A stretch of DNA of 64,000 nt from positions 248,001 through 312,000 of the forward strand of contig JADFUC010002255.1 of NCBI GenBank assembly GCA_019722365.1, written 5' to 3'. The stretch comes from Lithospermum erythrorhizon. Lineage: Eukaryota; Streptophyta; Magnoliopsida; Boraginales; Boraginaceae. The position numbers and the translations under genes are program-made. Shown here in pieces: positions 13,368 through 26,160 of the stretch. The notes under the pieces were generated by a model, which searched no databases, was not told where the DNA came from, and saw nothing but the letters and a program-made list of their open reading frames with translations. Numbering within the stretch: position 1 is the first letter of the stretch; every line of letters begins with the position of its first letter.

Positions 13368-13895
13368 ATCCCTATTTATTTACATGCTCTTTTTCAAACG
13401 AAAAATCAACTTACTTATAACCAAAAAGTTCATCTATATAATTGTACATTTATAACATATTGATTTTAGATGGTATAATCTGCTATGGATCTTCATTTAA
13501 TAATAATTACTCTATATTATTAATATTATCCATCACATAACTAATTGAAAGACTTCCTATTCATGTAAAATTGCATAAATTTCATTTCTGTGAGAATAAG
13601 ACTAGGTTTAATTTGTATATATTATTAATATCACACAAAAATATCCAATTTTTAATTGTGAAGGTTAACTTAATATATTCCAAACTAAAATAATTTTACA
13701 TATGTTGTCTCATACATTCGCTAAAATATATAAATGATAATACTATTTTAATTTATGTTACTATTAACATAATATTTGTTTGTATTCAAATCAAAATTAT
13801 ATATATCAAATATTTGATAATTATATCAAAACATGACATTAAATTTTAGAATCAAGCCAATCAACTAAGGAAACAAATATTATTGAGATAGGGAG
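13368..13895. mobile_element. Possible degraded Stowaway-type MITE
   Basis: The left edge reads TCCATCTATCCCTATTTATT. The reverse complement of the right edge reads CCTCCCTATCTCAATAATAT followed by TTGTTTCC. Both resemble the CTCCCTCCGTCCC-ATTTGTTTCC ends common to plant Stowaway/mariner elements, and the interior is AT-rich without coding capacity. The arms match only partly and the TA duplication is not certain, so the limits are approximate. Confidence 0.3.
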
Positions 13896-14017
13896 GCTTT
13901 AAAGAGAATCCTTATCTTTAAAGAGTTATAGAGATGCACACAAACATAGTCACATACACCTAAATACACCCCCCCGCCTCTTCCATTTCTCTGTTGACAC
14001 GCCGCCGCACAAAGAAA

Positions 14018-14870
14018 ATGCAGAGGCAATCTTTAGGCTCCCCCGCCTCCAAGCACCACCACCTCCTCCTCTCCTCCGCCGCCATCAAAGACACCACCAC
14101 CACTTCCCCATTAGCATCACCATGTCCCCCACAAAATGAACCAGATGAGATCAAGAACCAGAAGAAGTTGTTGCATAAAAGACCACCGGAGAGATTTATT
14201 CATGCCATCCCTATCCTCACTATGCTATGCTTCCTCATTCTTTACCTCTCTTCTCATGACCCTTCACAACTAGGTAGGCTGTTTGCATTTCTTAGTTTTC
14301 GTTGTTATTACAATTACTCGAATATTTTTTATTTTTATATGGTAAGTAGTCGAATATTGCAAGTACTCCAATATTTTTTATTATTGTAAGTATTCAAATT
14401 CGATAATTTTCATTGCGAGTAATATCCGTTTATGAATTCATTTTTTGTTAATGTAATTTGTTTTGTGCAGAAATGGCTATGTTCAATGGAATCAAGACTA
14501 CCCAAAATCCTATAGGTACCATACATTGACTTGTCATGTTACCTTAGTTTTCTCTTCATTATTTTTTGTATAATGTTACTTTTCATACATTTATATCTTA
14601 AATGCATGAGTTCATATAGTATATGCTATTTTAATTTTAATAAAATTAGGTTGAATCATGTTACTTTAGTATATGTTATTAATAATATTTACAATTATGT
14701 TTATATATGGATTTCCAGATAATATTGATGAAATAGAGCCGTTAATGGAGATTAAAAAAGGTGACATATTGTCCATTCGAAGCTTAAGGAACTTGCAGGA
14801 AATTGATAAGGAAGAAGGCGTCTCCGCCTCCAATTATCAGCAACTACACCGTAAAATCGGAGACTTCTAG
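14018..14870 (+). CDS. Small conserved plant single-pass membrane protein, function unknown
   Basis: Three exons join into an intact 150-residue frame: 14018-14273, 14471-14515 and 14719-14870, with GT/AG borders and matching phases. The start at ATG 14018 gives MQRQSLGSPASK, an N-terminus I recognise from an uncharacterised plant-specific membrane protein family; an in-frame upstream extension lacks ATG. Residues 1-60 are a basic, Ser/Thr/His/Pro-rich cytosolic-looking tail. Residues around 64-82 (IHAIPILTMLCFLILYLSSH) form one hydrophobic segment. The C-terminal part is charged (DNIDEIEPLMEIKKGDILSI and on) and ends at GDF. No catalytic motif is visible, so no function is assigned. Topology is inferred from the single hydrophobic stretch. 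It is intact although its neighbours at 10.0 kb and 22 kb are broken. Confidence 0.8.
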
Positions 14871-14888
14871 GCCAGATGATAGTTTTTT

Positions 14889-14907
14889 GGGGGGGGGGGG
14901 GAGGGGG
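14889..14907. repeat. Poly-G tract
   Basis: Thirteen G residues, one A, then five G residues, within about 20 bases after the stop codon of the small membrane protein gene. If transcribed in the 3' UTR it could favour a G-quadruplex-like structure; that is inference. Confidence 0.85.
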
Positions 14908-14913
14908 TTGGAA

Positions 14914-15052
14914 TTTACCACAACAATTATTGTTACATTCCGTTAATATTTTTACATGTGTATTAGTTGATTTTCAAATTTAACTTAAAAATAAAAAATA
15001 CTACACATGACACGATATTATGACGGAATGTAACAAAATTGTTTTGTAAAAT
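14914..15052. repeat. Long inverted repeat (hairpin, MITE-like)
   Basis: Two arms of about 50 bp, roughly 14914-14965 and 14999-15052, are near-complementary. The shared core on both arms is TTGTTACATTCCGT, with matching ATATT and ACATGTGTA words further in. About 34 bp of A+T-rich loop separate them. The structure lies just after the stop codon of the membrane protein gene, so it may fall inside its 3' UTR. It looks like a short MITE; no clear target-site duplication was found. Confidence 0.65.
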
Positions 15053-16575
15053 ATAACATATTATCCATACTCGGGATTTACTATGATGTATTTATGGGAA
15101 AATTCTGTTTGATGACGAGGAATTCGTTAATTGTGTACATGTGATACTATTTTGTTGTTTTGTCTAATCATCACTGGCTCCCCCTCCTTCCTCCAGTGTT
15201 TTGTTTTTGTAAATAAATGTCTACTTTTTATTTATTTAAGTGAATTTATTATACCATTTATGTAGTGCACCAAAAACATCATTATTATTTGACCAAACCA
15301 GTGTTTCTACGAAGCTGGAAATGAGCTTGAAGTTGAATTTGTCATTGAAATGAGCTTGGTTCATTTTTTTCCTTTTTTTAAGTTGGCAATTGATGAAGGT
15401 GGTGAGTGTATAACAGCTGTGAATATTGGACCGTTAGTGTACCTTTTGGGACCTCCTCGTGTTGCGTTTGTAATTGCTAGCTGGAGATTCAGAAGTTTGG
15501 TAGGAATATTTATAGATTTAATTGCATATATGCTTAGTTTTTATGTTTTTTTAGTTCAATATTTTATATTTTTTAATATAATGAAATAAATTAAAACGAT
15601 TCATTATATTATTTATATTTTTTTTATCTATAAGAAGAAATAGTGGAGCAATATTATTTGCGTTTTATTTTTGAATCAATTTAAAAACAGTCGAGGCAAG
15701 CTTAACCTTTCACATGTAATCAATCAATTTCATTGACTATGACCATATTCCATGAGATTTTACCACGTTACTTGAACAATGTCACTTTAATATGCCCATC
15801 GTTTTTACAATAATAACATACCAAGTGTGTGTTGAACAATTGGGACGTTATTTATACATGTCGGTCGATAAACTTTGATCGAGTTACTCATACTCAAATA
15901 CTCAATCAACCGTAGTGATAAACTGATAATGATGCATTGATTTGTTATGTCCCTTAATCAATGTCCACTGATGGGGACACTTTCTTTTTTATTTCATAAT
16001 CAATTAAATATGATGATAAAAAATAAGGTGTCGGCTGAACTACTCCACCACTATTCCAACTTATAGCCAGCGCATGGCATGTTATTATTTGCCTTATTTC
16101 TATTTTCTAGAGAGTTGACTGATTGGGGATGAGTACATGCTATAAATATCTCGTAAGATTTGCCAAAATTATATGTATGAATTATTGATCAAAAGTTGAG
16201 TTGACTAATTATGTTTCACAATTGTATTTCATATTGCCTCTAAATACTATAATCAATCATAACATGCTTCATTACTTCTGCTAGGCTCCCATTTCAATGT
16301 GATATGGGGTCAAACTGAATGCAACCTATCCAATAGTCACTGATTGTTTCCGAATCGAATTCGGAGCATTTAAACGTAATAATAGATAAGAATACAGTGT
16401 AGCTGTGTAATGAAACATGAATCCAATAATAGACCACAACTACACATGGTTCTAACAAAATAAATCAACATATGCAGGGGTGTTTCACCTCAGGCAAAAT
16501 AAAGATACAAGAGTTGTACATGCACCTCCTTGTCAAATTGTATGGTATGAAAGATTAAAGAACTATTCAGATAAT
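15053..16575. other. AT-rich intergenic DNA between convergent genes
   Basis: Lies between the 3' end of the plus-strand membrane protein gene and the 3' end of the minus-strand RRM gene. No coding or RNA feature is supported. The open frame 15350-15589 shows no family features. Confidence 0.6.
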
Positions 16576-16581
16576 AATTCA

Positions 16582-18977
16582 TCAAAGAATCAAACCTTGT
16601 GCAGGTTCAGGTTTCGAAGGCTTATGTTCACATGAGTCGGATGCCTTGGGAGATTCCGATAAATGCACTTTCGCAAAATCATCAACCATCTTTCGTCTTT
16701 CTTCATCTTCAACCTTCCCCACTTTCTCAATTGTCTTTTGCCCCACTTCTTCAGCTGCTTTCGTTACTTTATTAAAGGCATTTGTCACCCAGCTTGCTCC
16801 AGTAAGAACATACCGGTTTTTCATAATGGTTGATCCAGCATCATTTACTTTCTGCTCAGCAGTAGCAAATGCTGATTTTGCCTTCTCGGAAACCTGAAGT
16901 TTCTGATCTACTTCCTTCACCTTCTCGTTCACGATGGAAGTACCAATGCTTATTTTCTCAGTGAGACCGATTTTCTTGTCTAGTGAAGCAACTTTAGCAC
17001 TTGCTGTTGAAGACAACTGGTGCTTGTCATCGAAGGACTTTGCCTTGTTGACAGCATCTTTACCCAAGATAAAACCCTTAGCAAGCATGCTGCTGACCAC
17101 ATCTTCGGCTTTCTGGAATACAGATTCCGAGCCTGAAGCAGCTTTTGTTTCTGAAGTCTGTAAAACGCTCAGATGAAAAGTTAGTATGATAACAACAATC
17201 AAGGCAACCTGAACCATCAAAGGATTTCTTACCATGTGTGTTGCAAATGCTCCTGCAGGAAGTTGATAGCCTGGCTCTAAACTGATGTTCACACACATAT
17301 CAACTATTGTAGCACCCTGATTCAAAAATGGACTGTATGACCGGCTCAATCATTTCACAATATAACCTTAATATCTTATTTACTTCGAACATAGGGTATA
17401 ATAGCCAATTATGCTAAGTCAATCACTATACTTGATTTTTGGGGAACGCGTCATTAAAAAAAGGAGGAAGTAGTTCTTTGTTTTTTATTTTGGGGGATGT
17501 TGTGCAGAAGAATGAATTACCGAAAGAAGAACTGCAGTCTCTGCACCCTGAGGATCCTTGAAGGTAACAAATGCAATTTGACTACCTTCTGTATCACTGC
17601 ATAACGATATCATCTAGTTTAGCAACCATGCCGCTAGTGTCACTTAATCAAATAATGAAATTGAATTAGATACCGAACCTCTGCATTTCTACATATTCGA
17701 TGTCACCAGAAAAAGAAAAGAATTCCTTGATGTCCCTTTCAGATGCCCCCAACGAGACATTGCTAACCCTAACAGTTGTTAACTGCAAACATAAAAACAT
17801 TTGTGTCACTCTTGCAAGCTATTCAAGGAAGCTAATTGTTATTTAGGAATGAACCAGAACGACATAAAATAAATAACAGACTACAAGAGGAAGTTCTCAG
17901 ATGTTTGAATTTCTGAAAGTCTGTAGATGTTACGGTATTGAACAATCATTACTCTACATATTTTTCTCACCTTGCAAACAAACTTTTTGTGATTGGCGCA
18001 TCGACTGGCACAGAAGAATTCATTTAACAGAGAGCACCAGATAATGCTATATCAATTTTTATCCACTACTCAATGTGTTTCTCCATTCACGCTTAATGTT
18101 TGTGAGATCCATGCTCCTAGTTGAAAAGTGACAATCACAAATACTAGTAATATACTGAACAAAATCTCTACTTTCTTACTGTGGTTTTCACCAAAGAAGC
18201 GTTCGAAACAAATTAATTAAATACAACTCAGCTGGGCCAACAACTGCTCAGAAGGGAGTGTGTGCTATTAATCTTATTCTCTTATGCAAAGAAATCGACA
18301 TGAAACAACTTACATCATAGAGTTGGTGACACCAATGAAATGCACCAACCACACCCCAGTAGATTTGGTTGAGCAAAATGATCTAGTGATTCTCAGCCAC
18401 CTGGAGCTTTGTATAGCAAATAAGTTGAAGGCCATGTCTCTAACATTCTACTTTATTCAATATTGAATGCTGGATGAACTAAATCATCACATGATAATCA
18501 AATACATGGCATTAGCTAGATGAAAATAATACAACTGACATGAAATGCAACCACATTATCTAGCTCAATGGGATTCTGACACACATGGCATCTGAAAATT
18601 TACCTTTGAGCTACAAATCCAACTTCTGGGAAATTTTACCTTTGAGCTACAAATTACACCAGATCAAGAAACCCCATAAGTGGAGTTAAATGGCAGGGAA
18701 GCTGCTTATTTAAAAACATTGCAAGATCAACAACTAACTAATGAATATCAACATGCTCAATGCCTCTGAGAAGCTCCGTCTAAGGGGTAAGAGATCGGAT
18801 AATGTGCAGTAACTAAAGAATGGTCGATCAAGTAAATGGGACAAGTTTGATGACTTAAAGAATTCAACAATCAACAGTTCAAACATATAAACACAAAGAA
18901 CATGTACTTAATTACAAGATACTCCGTATATTAGTACAAGAAAACAAATATTAAGGTAAAATACTTACTGAAGACAT
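16582..18977 (-). CDS. BPA1: BPA1-type RRM protein (binding partner of ACD11 family)
   Basis: Members of this plant family carry an N-terminal RRM-like domain and a long helical C-terminus; the Arabidopsis founder binds the sphingolipid transfer protein ACD11 and damps cell death. Five coding exons join perfectly on the minus strand: 18969-18977 (MSS), 17679-17782, 17521-17596, 17233-17316 and 16582-17157, all with GT/AG borders, giving 282 residues. Residues 4-75 form the RRM: TVRVSNVSLGASERDIKEFF, DIEYVEMQ, then IAFVTFKDPQGAETAVLLSG. The C-terminal part has the family signatures DVVSSMLAKGFILGKDA, STASAKVASLDKKIGLTEKI, IMKNRYVLTGASWVTNAFNK and KVHLSESPKA. The last intron (17158-17232) is exactly 75 nt and has no in-frame stop, so its retention would add 25 mostly hydrophobic residues. 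The frame is otherwise undamaged. Which BPA1 paralogue it is cannot be told. Confidence 0.9.
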
Positions 18978-21900
18978 TGAAGAGGTCAGTGAAAATGATT
19001 GAATGAATATGAATTAAATTGAGAGGTTTTGGAGGGGGGAAGGAATTTGAGTCAACTTTACTTAACTACGTGTTGTCCTAAAATGGTTTTACTTTATCGA
19101 ACTTGTTGCGCCTTGGATTCTGGATCTTTAAGGATGTGGGGTCAACGTCCACGTTGGCTACTTCTCCCTATGTACATATCTTTCCATTTTCTCAAAATTT
19201 AATCTCATCAAATCTTTAACATCTTTGATTCTTACATTCAAATCATTGATAACACCCACTTTAGTATTAAACGTATGCAGTTTATAGAGCAAAAAATTAA
19301 TGAAAATCAATTTTTTAACAATTCGGATCAAATTTTATTCGAATCAAGTTCAAATATTATTTTTAGTATCGATCTTAATTTGGTCAGATCGAACCTGATA
19401 CTAAAAAATTTCAATGTAACCATCAAATTGACTAAACGATCACTAAATGCCTAAATCGGCATACTTGAGCTTTCTGTGAGTCAATTCATGACTATAATTT
19501 TTTTTAAAAGACGCTATTTATTAACTTTTAAACTATGACAAAAGGACTAAAGAAAATAAAACAAAAACAAAATCAAATTTCTTATTAAACCGAAAATAAA
19601 AGCCCAAAAACCAACAAATAAAAGCTCATAAAAGCCATAAATGAAAAAAAATGTTGCGCAGGGCAGTTAGAAAGAAAAAAATGTTGGGCAGTGACAAAAT
19701 TCGAACTCTGGCCAACAATTAGAAAGATGATGCTAGAAACTAGTTGACTTAGACTATACTTAACGAAATGGCGACAACACAATAAATATAGTTACATTAC
19801 ACTATGTATTTGCCCACCACATTTTCATAAAATTACTTACAAACTTAATACGAGTATATAATAATCATCAATTAAAATTAAAAATTAAAAGTGTCATGAT
19901 CTTGATTAAAAATTAAAATTACCAAAACCCTGATATTGTTCCATCTTGATTAGTTATGGATCATCATTTTTTCATAGTATGTCATGACTTATTTTAGTTG
20001 AAAAATAAATTATATTGACATGATCTTGATTAGTTGGAAAACATACCTTATATTGACAAACTAATCATCATCAATTAAAATGTTTTTGACTTATAACACC
20101 CCATATTTAAGTATATAATAATCATTGGGGTCTTAATCCCTACATGATGTTAAAACATTAATTATTGTTACTAATCATTATTTTTTTGGTGAATGACAAT
20201 CACCAACAAAAATAAGAAGCTTAATTATCAAATATTTTTGCTAAACCTATAAATAATCATTTCATTTAATTATATTCTCATATATTTAACAAGTTCTCTA
20301 TCGTCTTATTCTCTTTTATTTCACAATAAATATTATTTTTAATTATTAAATCAGACAAAAGGTAGACTCACAAACAATACTACATGTTGAGTTAGGTAGA
20401 TCAATTGTTCACCTAAGTATGATCACGTTAACTATAGTTAAGAAACAAATTACAATCAATTCCTTACTTCTTTGTCATATTCCTATTGTTAAACATTCTC
20501 CTAACCTCACTAGAACAATGCTCAAATTAGTAAGAGTGAAGAGTAGCTAATTTTTTGAAAAATAAAATTGTAAGTTATTATTATTTTAAAATAATAATAT
20601 GATTTACGTAAATGTCATGCTAATTTAAAATAATTTTATTTATTTATCCGCCAATCATCATTCATATATAAATGGCGATTTTATCATTTGACTCCACGAA
20701 ATAACACCTGCCACGCAACTATGTTTTTTAAAGACTCATTCTTCCTCATTAAAAAAGACTAACTGTTTATTGTTATACAATAACTAGAAAGTTAAAAAAT
20801 ATCCGATTCTTACAAGAGTTATATAGAAAAGAAATTTCATTATTACTATAGTACCGCAATAGTACTATACAAAATAATATCGTGTAGACCATTAAGAGTG
20901 GAAGTTTCTATGCTAATGCAATTGTTACTGTTGATGCTTGAATATATTCTTTATATTTTCAGTGGGAATCTTCTGAGTATTTTCTTTAAAAACTCCATTT
21001 TTCAATGATTTGAAAAGGTATTAGTTTCAAGCTAGTCACAGTGCTCAACCCTTCACTCTTACTTACCATTTGTTCTCTTTAGCAAATTTTCAACCCTTTT
21101 GGTTTGCTCGTGTTTTTTTTTTAATTCATTTTCTTAAATATGCTGTTAAGCCGTCCAATTCTGCATCCACTAGGAACAGTACATCTCCACTATATTTTTT
21201 AATACAAAAATCTTTACTATTATCATTACAAGAATTCCTAACTAAACCTCATCATTTAATATTAGTAACTCGAACTAAACCTCATCATTTAATATTATCT
21301 CGTGGCCACTATACTACCTAATAATTACAATTCTACTATATTTAGTTACATGTTTTGAGTTCATTGCATGTTGCTTTTATTTGTCCAAATAATTAAGTTT
21401 CTATTTTCAAACATTCCCTGTTGGGTAAAAAATGGTTGGTTCTTGAATTCGTCTTCTTTGCTGGTTTGGTTAACATTTCTGAGTTCACTGTTGATAGACA
21501 ATCTTGGTCGTGGCTGAATAAGTCTGACATCTAGTATGATTGGCTTCTGAAGGTAAAATTTGCTTCTTTTTAGTAATTATGCTAGTTGGACTTAGATTCA
21601 TGTATTTATGAACTAACAGTTGTAGTAATGTTTTTAGAGGATATAGAAATGTCATTTCTGGGATTCTTCATAATTGGCCAGTACCTTATGTTCTCATAGT
21701 TATTATACAAGTCTGTATAGATTTAAGCTAGCTAGATCGCCTGGGAATAAGTTTTGCAAAGGTTTTGCCCCTTATTTATTTCCACTAAATATCTATATTT
21801 ATATTTATCGCCTTCTTGGATCAATTTAAACATCCTCTCTTATCATTGAAATATGTCTGTAATTTCCACCTCCTTATCCCCGCCGCGCAGGAGCTTTTTG

Positions 21901-22071
21901 AGAAGATCATGGGCATGTTAAAGACACCTATATTTATTGCCTATTGCTATTCAATAATGTTTCTTTTATTGTTTCTACTTCACTATGATTGTAGGACTTG
22001 GACTGCCTAATTGTTAAGGGAAGCGAATCAACAACTTTGGTGTTGTTTGTGCTGCATAAAGTTGCTTTGTT
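18978..22071. other. Intergenic DNA with likely 5' leader of the trehalose synthase locus
   Basis: The BPA1-type gene and the trehalose synthase locus diverge here. From 19.2 to 21.0 kb the DNA is AT-rich and empty. At 21421-22071 the sequence resembles a spliced plant 5' leader: a CGCCGCGCAG acceptor-like site at 21890-21899, then short upstream ATGs before ATG 22072. Class II trehalose synthases often have intron-bearing leaders, so this is plausible but unproven. An earlier duplication at 21241-21300 is listed separately. Confidence 0.45.
21241..21299. repeat. 33-bp tandem duplication
   Basis: The block starting ACTAAACCTCATCATTTAAT at 21241 recurs at 21274 with the same first 26 bases. 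Two units, recent by their identity. Confidence 0.8.
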
Positions 22072-25000
22072 ATGGCCTCAAGGTCGTATTCCAACCTTCT
22101 AGATCTTACTTCTTGTGAATCACCTACCTTCGCTCGAAGCGGGAAGAAGATGTCACGAGTTGCAACTGTTGCTGGTGTGTTATCCGAGCTAGACGATGAC
22201 AATAAAAGTAATATCGGTTCAGATGCTCCTTCAACCGTTTCCCAAGAACGGATGATCATTACGTAACCAACTTCCTTGCACACGGCCGATCAGATGACGA
22301 AGGGGGGTGGGACTTAGCTGGGATGAGGACTCTCTGCTGTTACAGCTCAAAGATGGCCTTGGAGAAGAGGTGGAAGTAATTTATGTTGGCAGTCTCAAGG
22401 AAGAAATTGATCCAAGTGAACAAGATGATGTTGCACAGACTTTACTTGAGACTTTTAAGTGTGTACCCGCTTTCATACCTCCTGAGCTCTTCAGTAAATT
22501 CTACCATGGTTTCTGCAAACAGTACTTATGGCCTTTATTTCACTACATGCTCCCTCTATCCCCTGAGCTTGGTGGTAGGTTTGATAGATCTCTGTATGTT
22601 TATGTTTCTGTGAACAAGATATTTGCAGACAAAGTAATGGAAGTTATCAGTCCAGATGATGATTTTGTGTGGGTCCATGATTACCATTTGATGGTGCTGC
22701 CAACATTTCTAAGGAAGCGGTTTAATAGAGTGAAGCTTGGGTTCTTTTTGCATACCCCATTCCCGTCATCAGAAATATACCGAACACTACCTGTTAGAGA
22801 TTAAATTTTACGTGCACTATTGAATTCGGATCTTATTGGCTTCCATACATTTGACTATGCCAGGCATTTCCTCTCCTGCTGCAGTCGAATGCTTGGACTT
22901 TCTTATCAGTCAAAACGAGGTTACATAGGACTTGAATATTATGGTCGCACAGTAAGCATTAAGATTCTCCCTGTTGGCATACATATGGGTCAGCTTCAAT
23001 CAGTACTTGAAATGCCTGAGACGGAATCTAAAGTTGCAGAACTGCGAGATCGCTTTAGGGGTCAGACTGTTTTGCTTGGGGTGGATGACATGGACATATT
23101 CAAAGGGATAAGTTTGAAACTTTTGTCTTTTGAGCAGTTGCTTAACCAGCATCCCAATAAGAGGAGTAAGGTCGTTTTGGTTCAGATTGCAAACCCTGCT
23201 AGAGGCCGAGGGAAAGATGTAGAGGAGGTCCAATCTGAAACATTTACCACTGTAAAGAGAATCAACCAGAAGTATGGTCACCCGGGATATGAGCCAGTGG
23301 TTCTGATTGATACCCCTCTTCAGTTCTACGAGCGGATTTCTTATTATGTAATTGCAGAGTGTTGCCTTGTGACTGCAGTGAGGGATGGAATGAATTTAAT
23401 ACCTTATGAATATATTATATGCAGGCAGGGAACACAACATCTAGACAATACACTGGGCCTGAGCCCTTTAGCCCCAAAGAAAAGCATGCTGGTGGTCTCT
23501 GAGTTCATTGGATGTTCTCCATCCCTTAGTGGTGCCGTAAGGGTAAATCCGTGGAACATTGACAGTGTCGCAGAAGCTATGGATTCGGCTCTAATAGTCT
23601 CGGAGGCAGAGAAACAGATACGACATGAAAAGCACTATAAGTACGTGACCACCCATGATGTTGCATATTGGGCTCAGAGCTTTTTGCAAGATCTTGAGAG
23701 GGCGTGTAGGGATCACGTGAGGAGGAGATGCTATGGTATAGGATTTGGTCTAGGATTCAGAGTCATTGCTCTAGATCCAACTTTCAGGAAATTGTCCGTT
23801 GAGCATATTGTATCTGCTTATAAGCGGACAAAGAGCCGTGCTATCCTTCTGGATTATGATAGTGCTATGATACTGCAGAGTCCTCTCAATACAAATATAA
23901 ATGCAGAGGCTGTTGGAATCTTAAATATTTTATGCAATGATGCCAATAATGTGGTTTTTATCGTTAGTGGAAAAGATAGAAAGACATTGTCTCAGTGGTT
24001 CTCTTCTTGTGAGAATTTGGGGATTGCAGCAGAGCATGGTTATTTTGTAAGGTGTGAACCTCAACCTTGGCATATAAATAGAATTGATCCACTTTCAGTT
24101 CCGTTCTATTGCACATTGCAGAGTAAAAACAGGAATAATTGGGAATCGAAAGAACAGATTTACTTATAATATAATTCATTTATTCTATATCCCCTAACTG
24201 GCTCGAGTAGCTAATAGAAAACTCGGATCTTCTTCCAAAAGTTATTATACGTCTGTTTTAGCTCCCCCACTCTACATCCAGGTAATATCTTCAAGTTACG
24301 GCTGCATGCATTATTTCCCTACTCTTAAGATGAAACTTGAGCTATATCATGGACACTGCTCAAATTACCTTGTCAGTAGTCTAATTCATCACTGACTGGA
24401 AATTAAAGTCAATTAGCTTATAACGTTGGAGTAAACTGAAATTGGTCTGCTATCTGAGTGATTAACTGTAAAGTTATACAGTTAACATATGTTTATAATT
24501 CCTTTGCAGACCAATAGAAAGTAGAGAGTGGGAAACATGTATTGCTGCACCCGACTTTTACTGGAAGCAGATTGCTGAGCCTGTCATGCAACTTTACACT
24601 GAAACAACTGATGGTTCTTTCATAGACTCCAAAGAGACTTCCCTTGTTTGGAACTACCACTATGCAGATCCAGACTTTGGGGCATGTCAAGCCAAGGAGC
24701 TTCTTGATCATCTGGAAAGTGTCCTTGCCAATGAACCTGTAACAGTGAAGAGTGGGCAGCACATTATAGAAGTTAAACCTCAGGTTGGTTAATTTATTTC
24801 TTTATCTTTCTTCTCATTTAGATCAACTTGAGTAGGAGTAACTATTTGCTCACCAATCTCGATCATGGCTTTGTTGTACCCTTTATTTGAATACAATTCT
24901 ACTCGTCACCTATTCTTATATTCTAGTAAGCCCAGATCTATGGAGGTTACTCTTACCTTTAGATATGATCAGTATAATAGAAACTTTCTGCCGGATTCTT

Positions 25001-26160
25001 CAGCATATCAACTGTCGCTGCAGGCACACTCATGTGGATATCTCACGTCTATGCAGCTAATATTTGGATGCTTTTCAATCTTGGTTGAAATTAATTTTGT
25101 CGAGTTCTAGCTTAACTCTTCAAGGACGGGTGAAGATCTTCTATTTAATGATCACTTATGTTTTCTTTTTGGTTCTCCACCTACTGAAATCGAACAAGAT
25201 CTCACATTAGACTATTTATCCGCAGACTGTGTCAACCTCTCTACCCATGACTCACACTATTGTTACATTTTTTCCTTCCTAGAGCTATGAAAAAGTTGTT
25301 AGATTAGCATGCCTGCTTAAGAATGTCCCTACTTATTCTTTTTGGCTATGAACTTTGGTGTTACGTGTACAAGATACTCCATATGAATTTATAGTTAAAA
25401 ATCGTTGCAAGTCTTGGATCCATTACTTACACGAGATATTTAGATAACTGGGTATGGGAGTCAGCAATACTTGTTAAGGTATTTGCATGTGTTTAACACT
25501 TTAACCACCATGATAAGCCACTAGATCCAGGGTGTTTATAAGTCTTTATGAACCATTGTTTTTTCTGCTAGTTTGAAGTTCACTGCTGAGCATTTAATTT
25601 TCATTTGGCCCAAATTTGTGCATTTCCCAGTGCAGATGCTGGTTCATGGTTGGGGCAAATTAGATGTTTTCAAGTCAGGGAATTCCGTTCTATCACATTG
25701 ACTCACTCATTTCTTTGCTTGAAATCCATGTCCCCGTGTAACTCCGAATTAGTATTTCTTTTCTGCCTCGTATATTATCTGACACTTCGTTTTTTATGGC
25801 TAGGGTGTCAACAAAGGCCTTGTTGCTGAACGCATTCTGACCACAATGCAGAACAAGGCAATGCTTCCAGATTTTGTCCTTTGCATAGGAGATGATCGGT
25901 CTGATGACGATATGTTTGAGGTCATAATGAAAGCCATGGCCAGTGGATCTCTGTCCCCGGTTGCTGAGGTTTTCCCTTGCACCGTTGGCCAGAAACCGAG
26001 CAAGGCCAAGTATTACTTAGAGGATACTTCTGAAATAATGAGGATGCTACAACGGCTTGCGGCTGTATCTGAACTCTCTTGGACAAATGGCACCCCAAGA
26101 GCTCCACGGGGAACTCTCATCCGAGAAGAAGAACCGGTTATTCCTCCTCCTACGAACTAG
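22072..26160 (+). pseudogene. TPS6: Class II trehalose-6-phosphate synthase (TPS5/6 type), disrupted
   Basis: Class II TPS proteins join a glycosyltransferase-20 domain to a HAD phosphatase-like domain and act mostly as trehalose-6-P/SnRK1 signalling proteins. The start (MASRSYSNLLDL, ATG 22072) and the RVATVAGVLSELDDDN motif fit the TPS5/6 group. Exon 1 runs to 24051, exon 2 is 24510-24783 and exon 3 is 25804-26160; introns have GT/AG borders and sit at the family positions after HGYFVR and after EVKPQ. Frame is lost at about 22257-22310, just after SQERMII, through several small deletions. From 22307 one frame runs to 24051 with a single in-frame TAA at 22802-22804, where LPVRD-E-LLRALLN has Glu (GAA) changed to stop. 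GT20 motifs are well kept (VWVHDYHLMVLPTFLRKRF, DGMNLIPYEYIICRQG). HAD motif 1 reads LLDYDSAM, with the usual DYDGT altered. HAD motif GDDRSDDDMF is kept. The C-terminus ends IPPPTN. Likely a young pseudogene. Confidence 0.9.
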
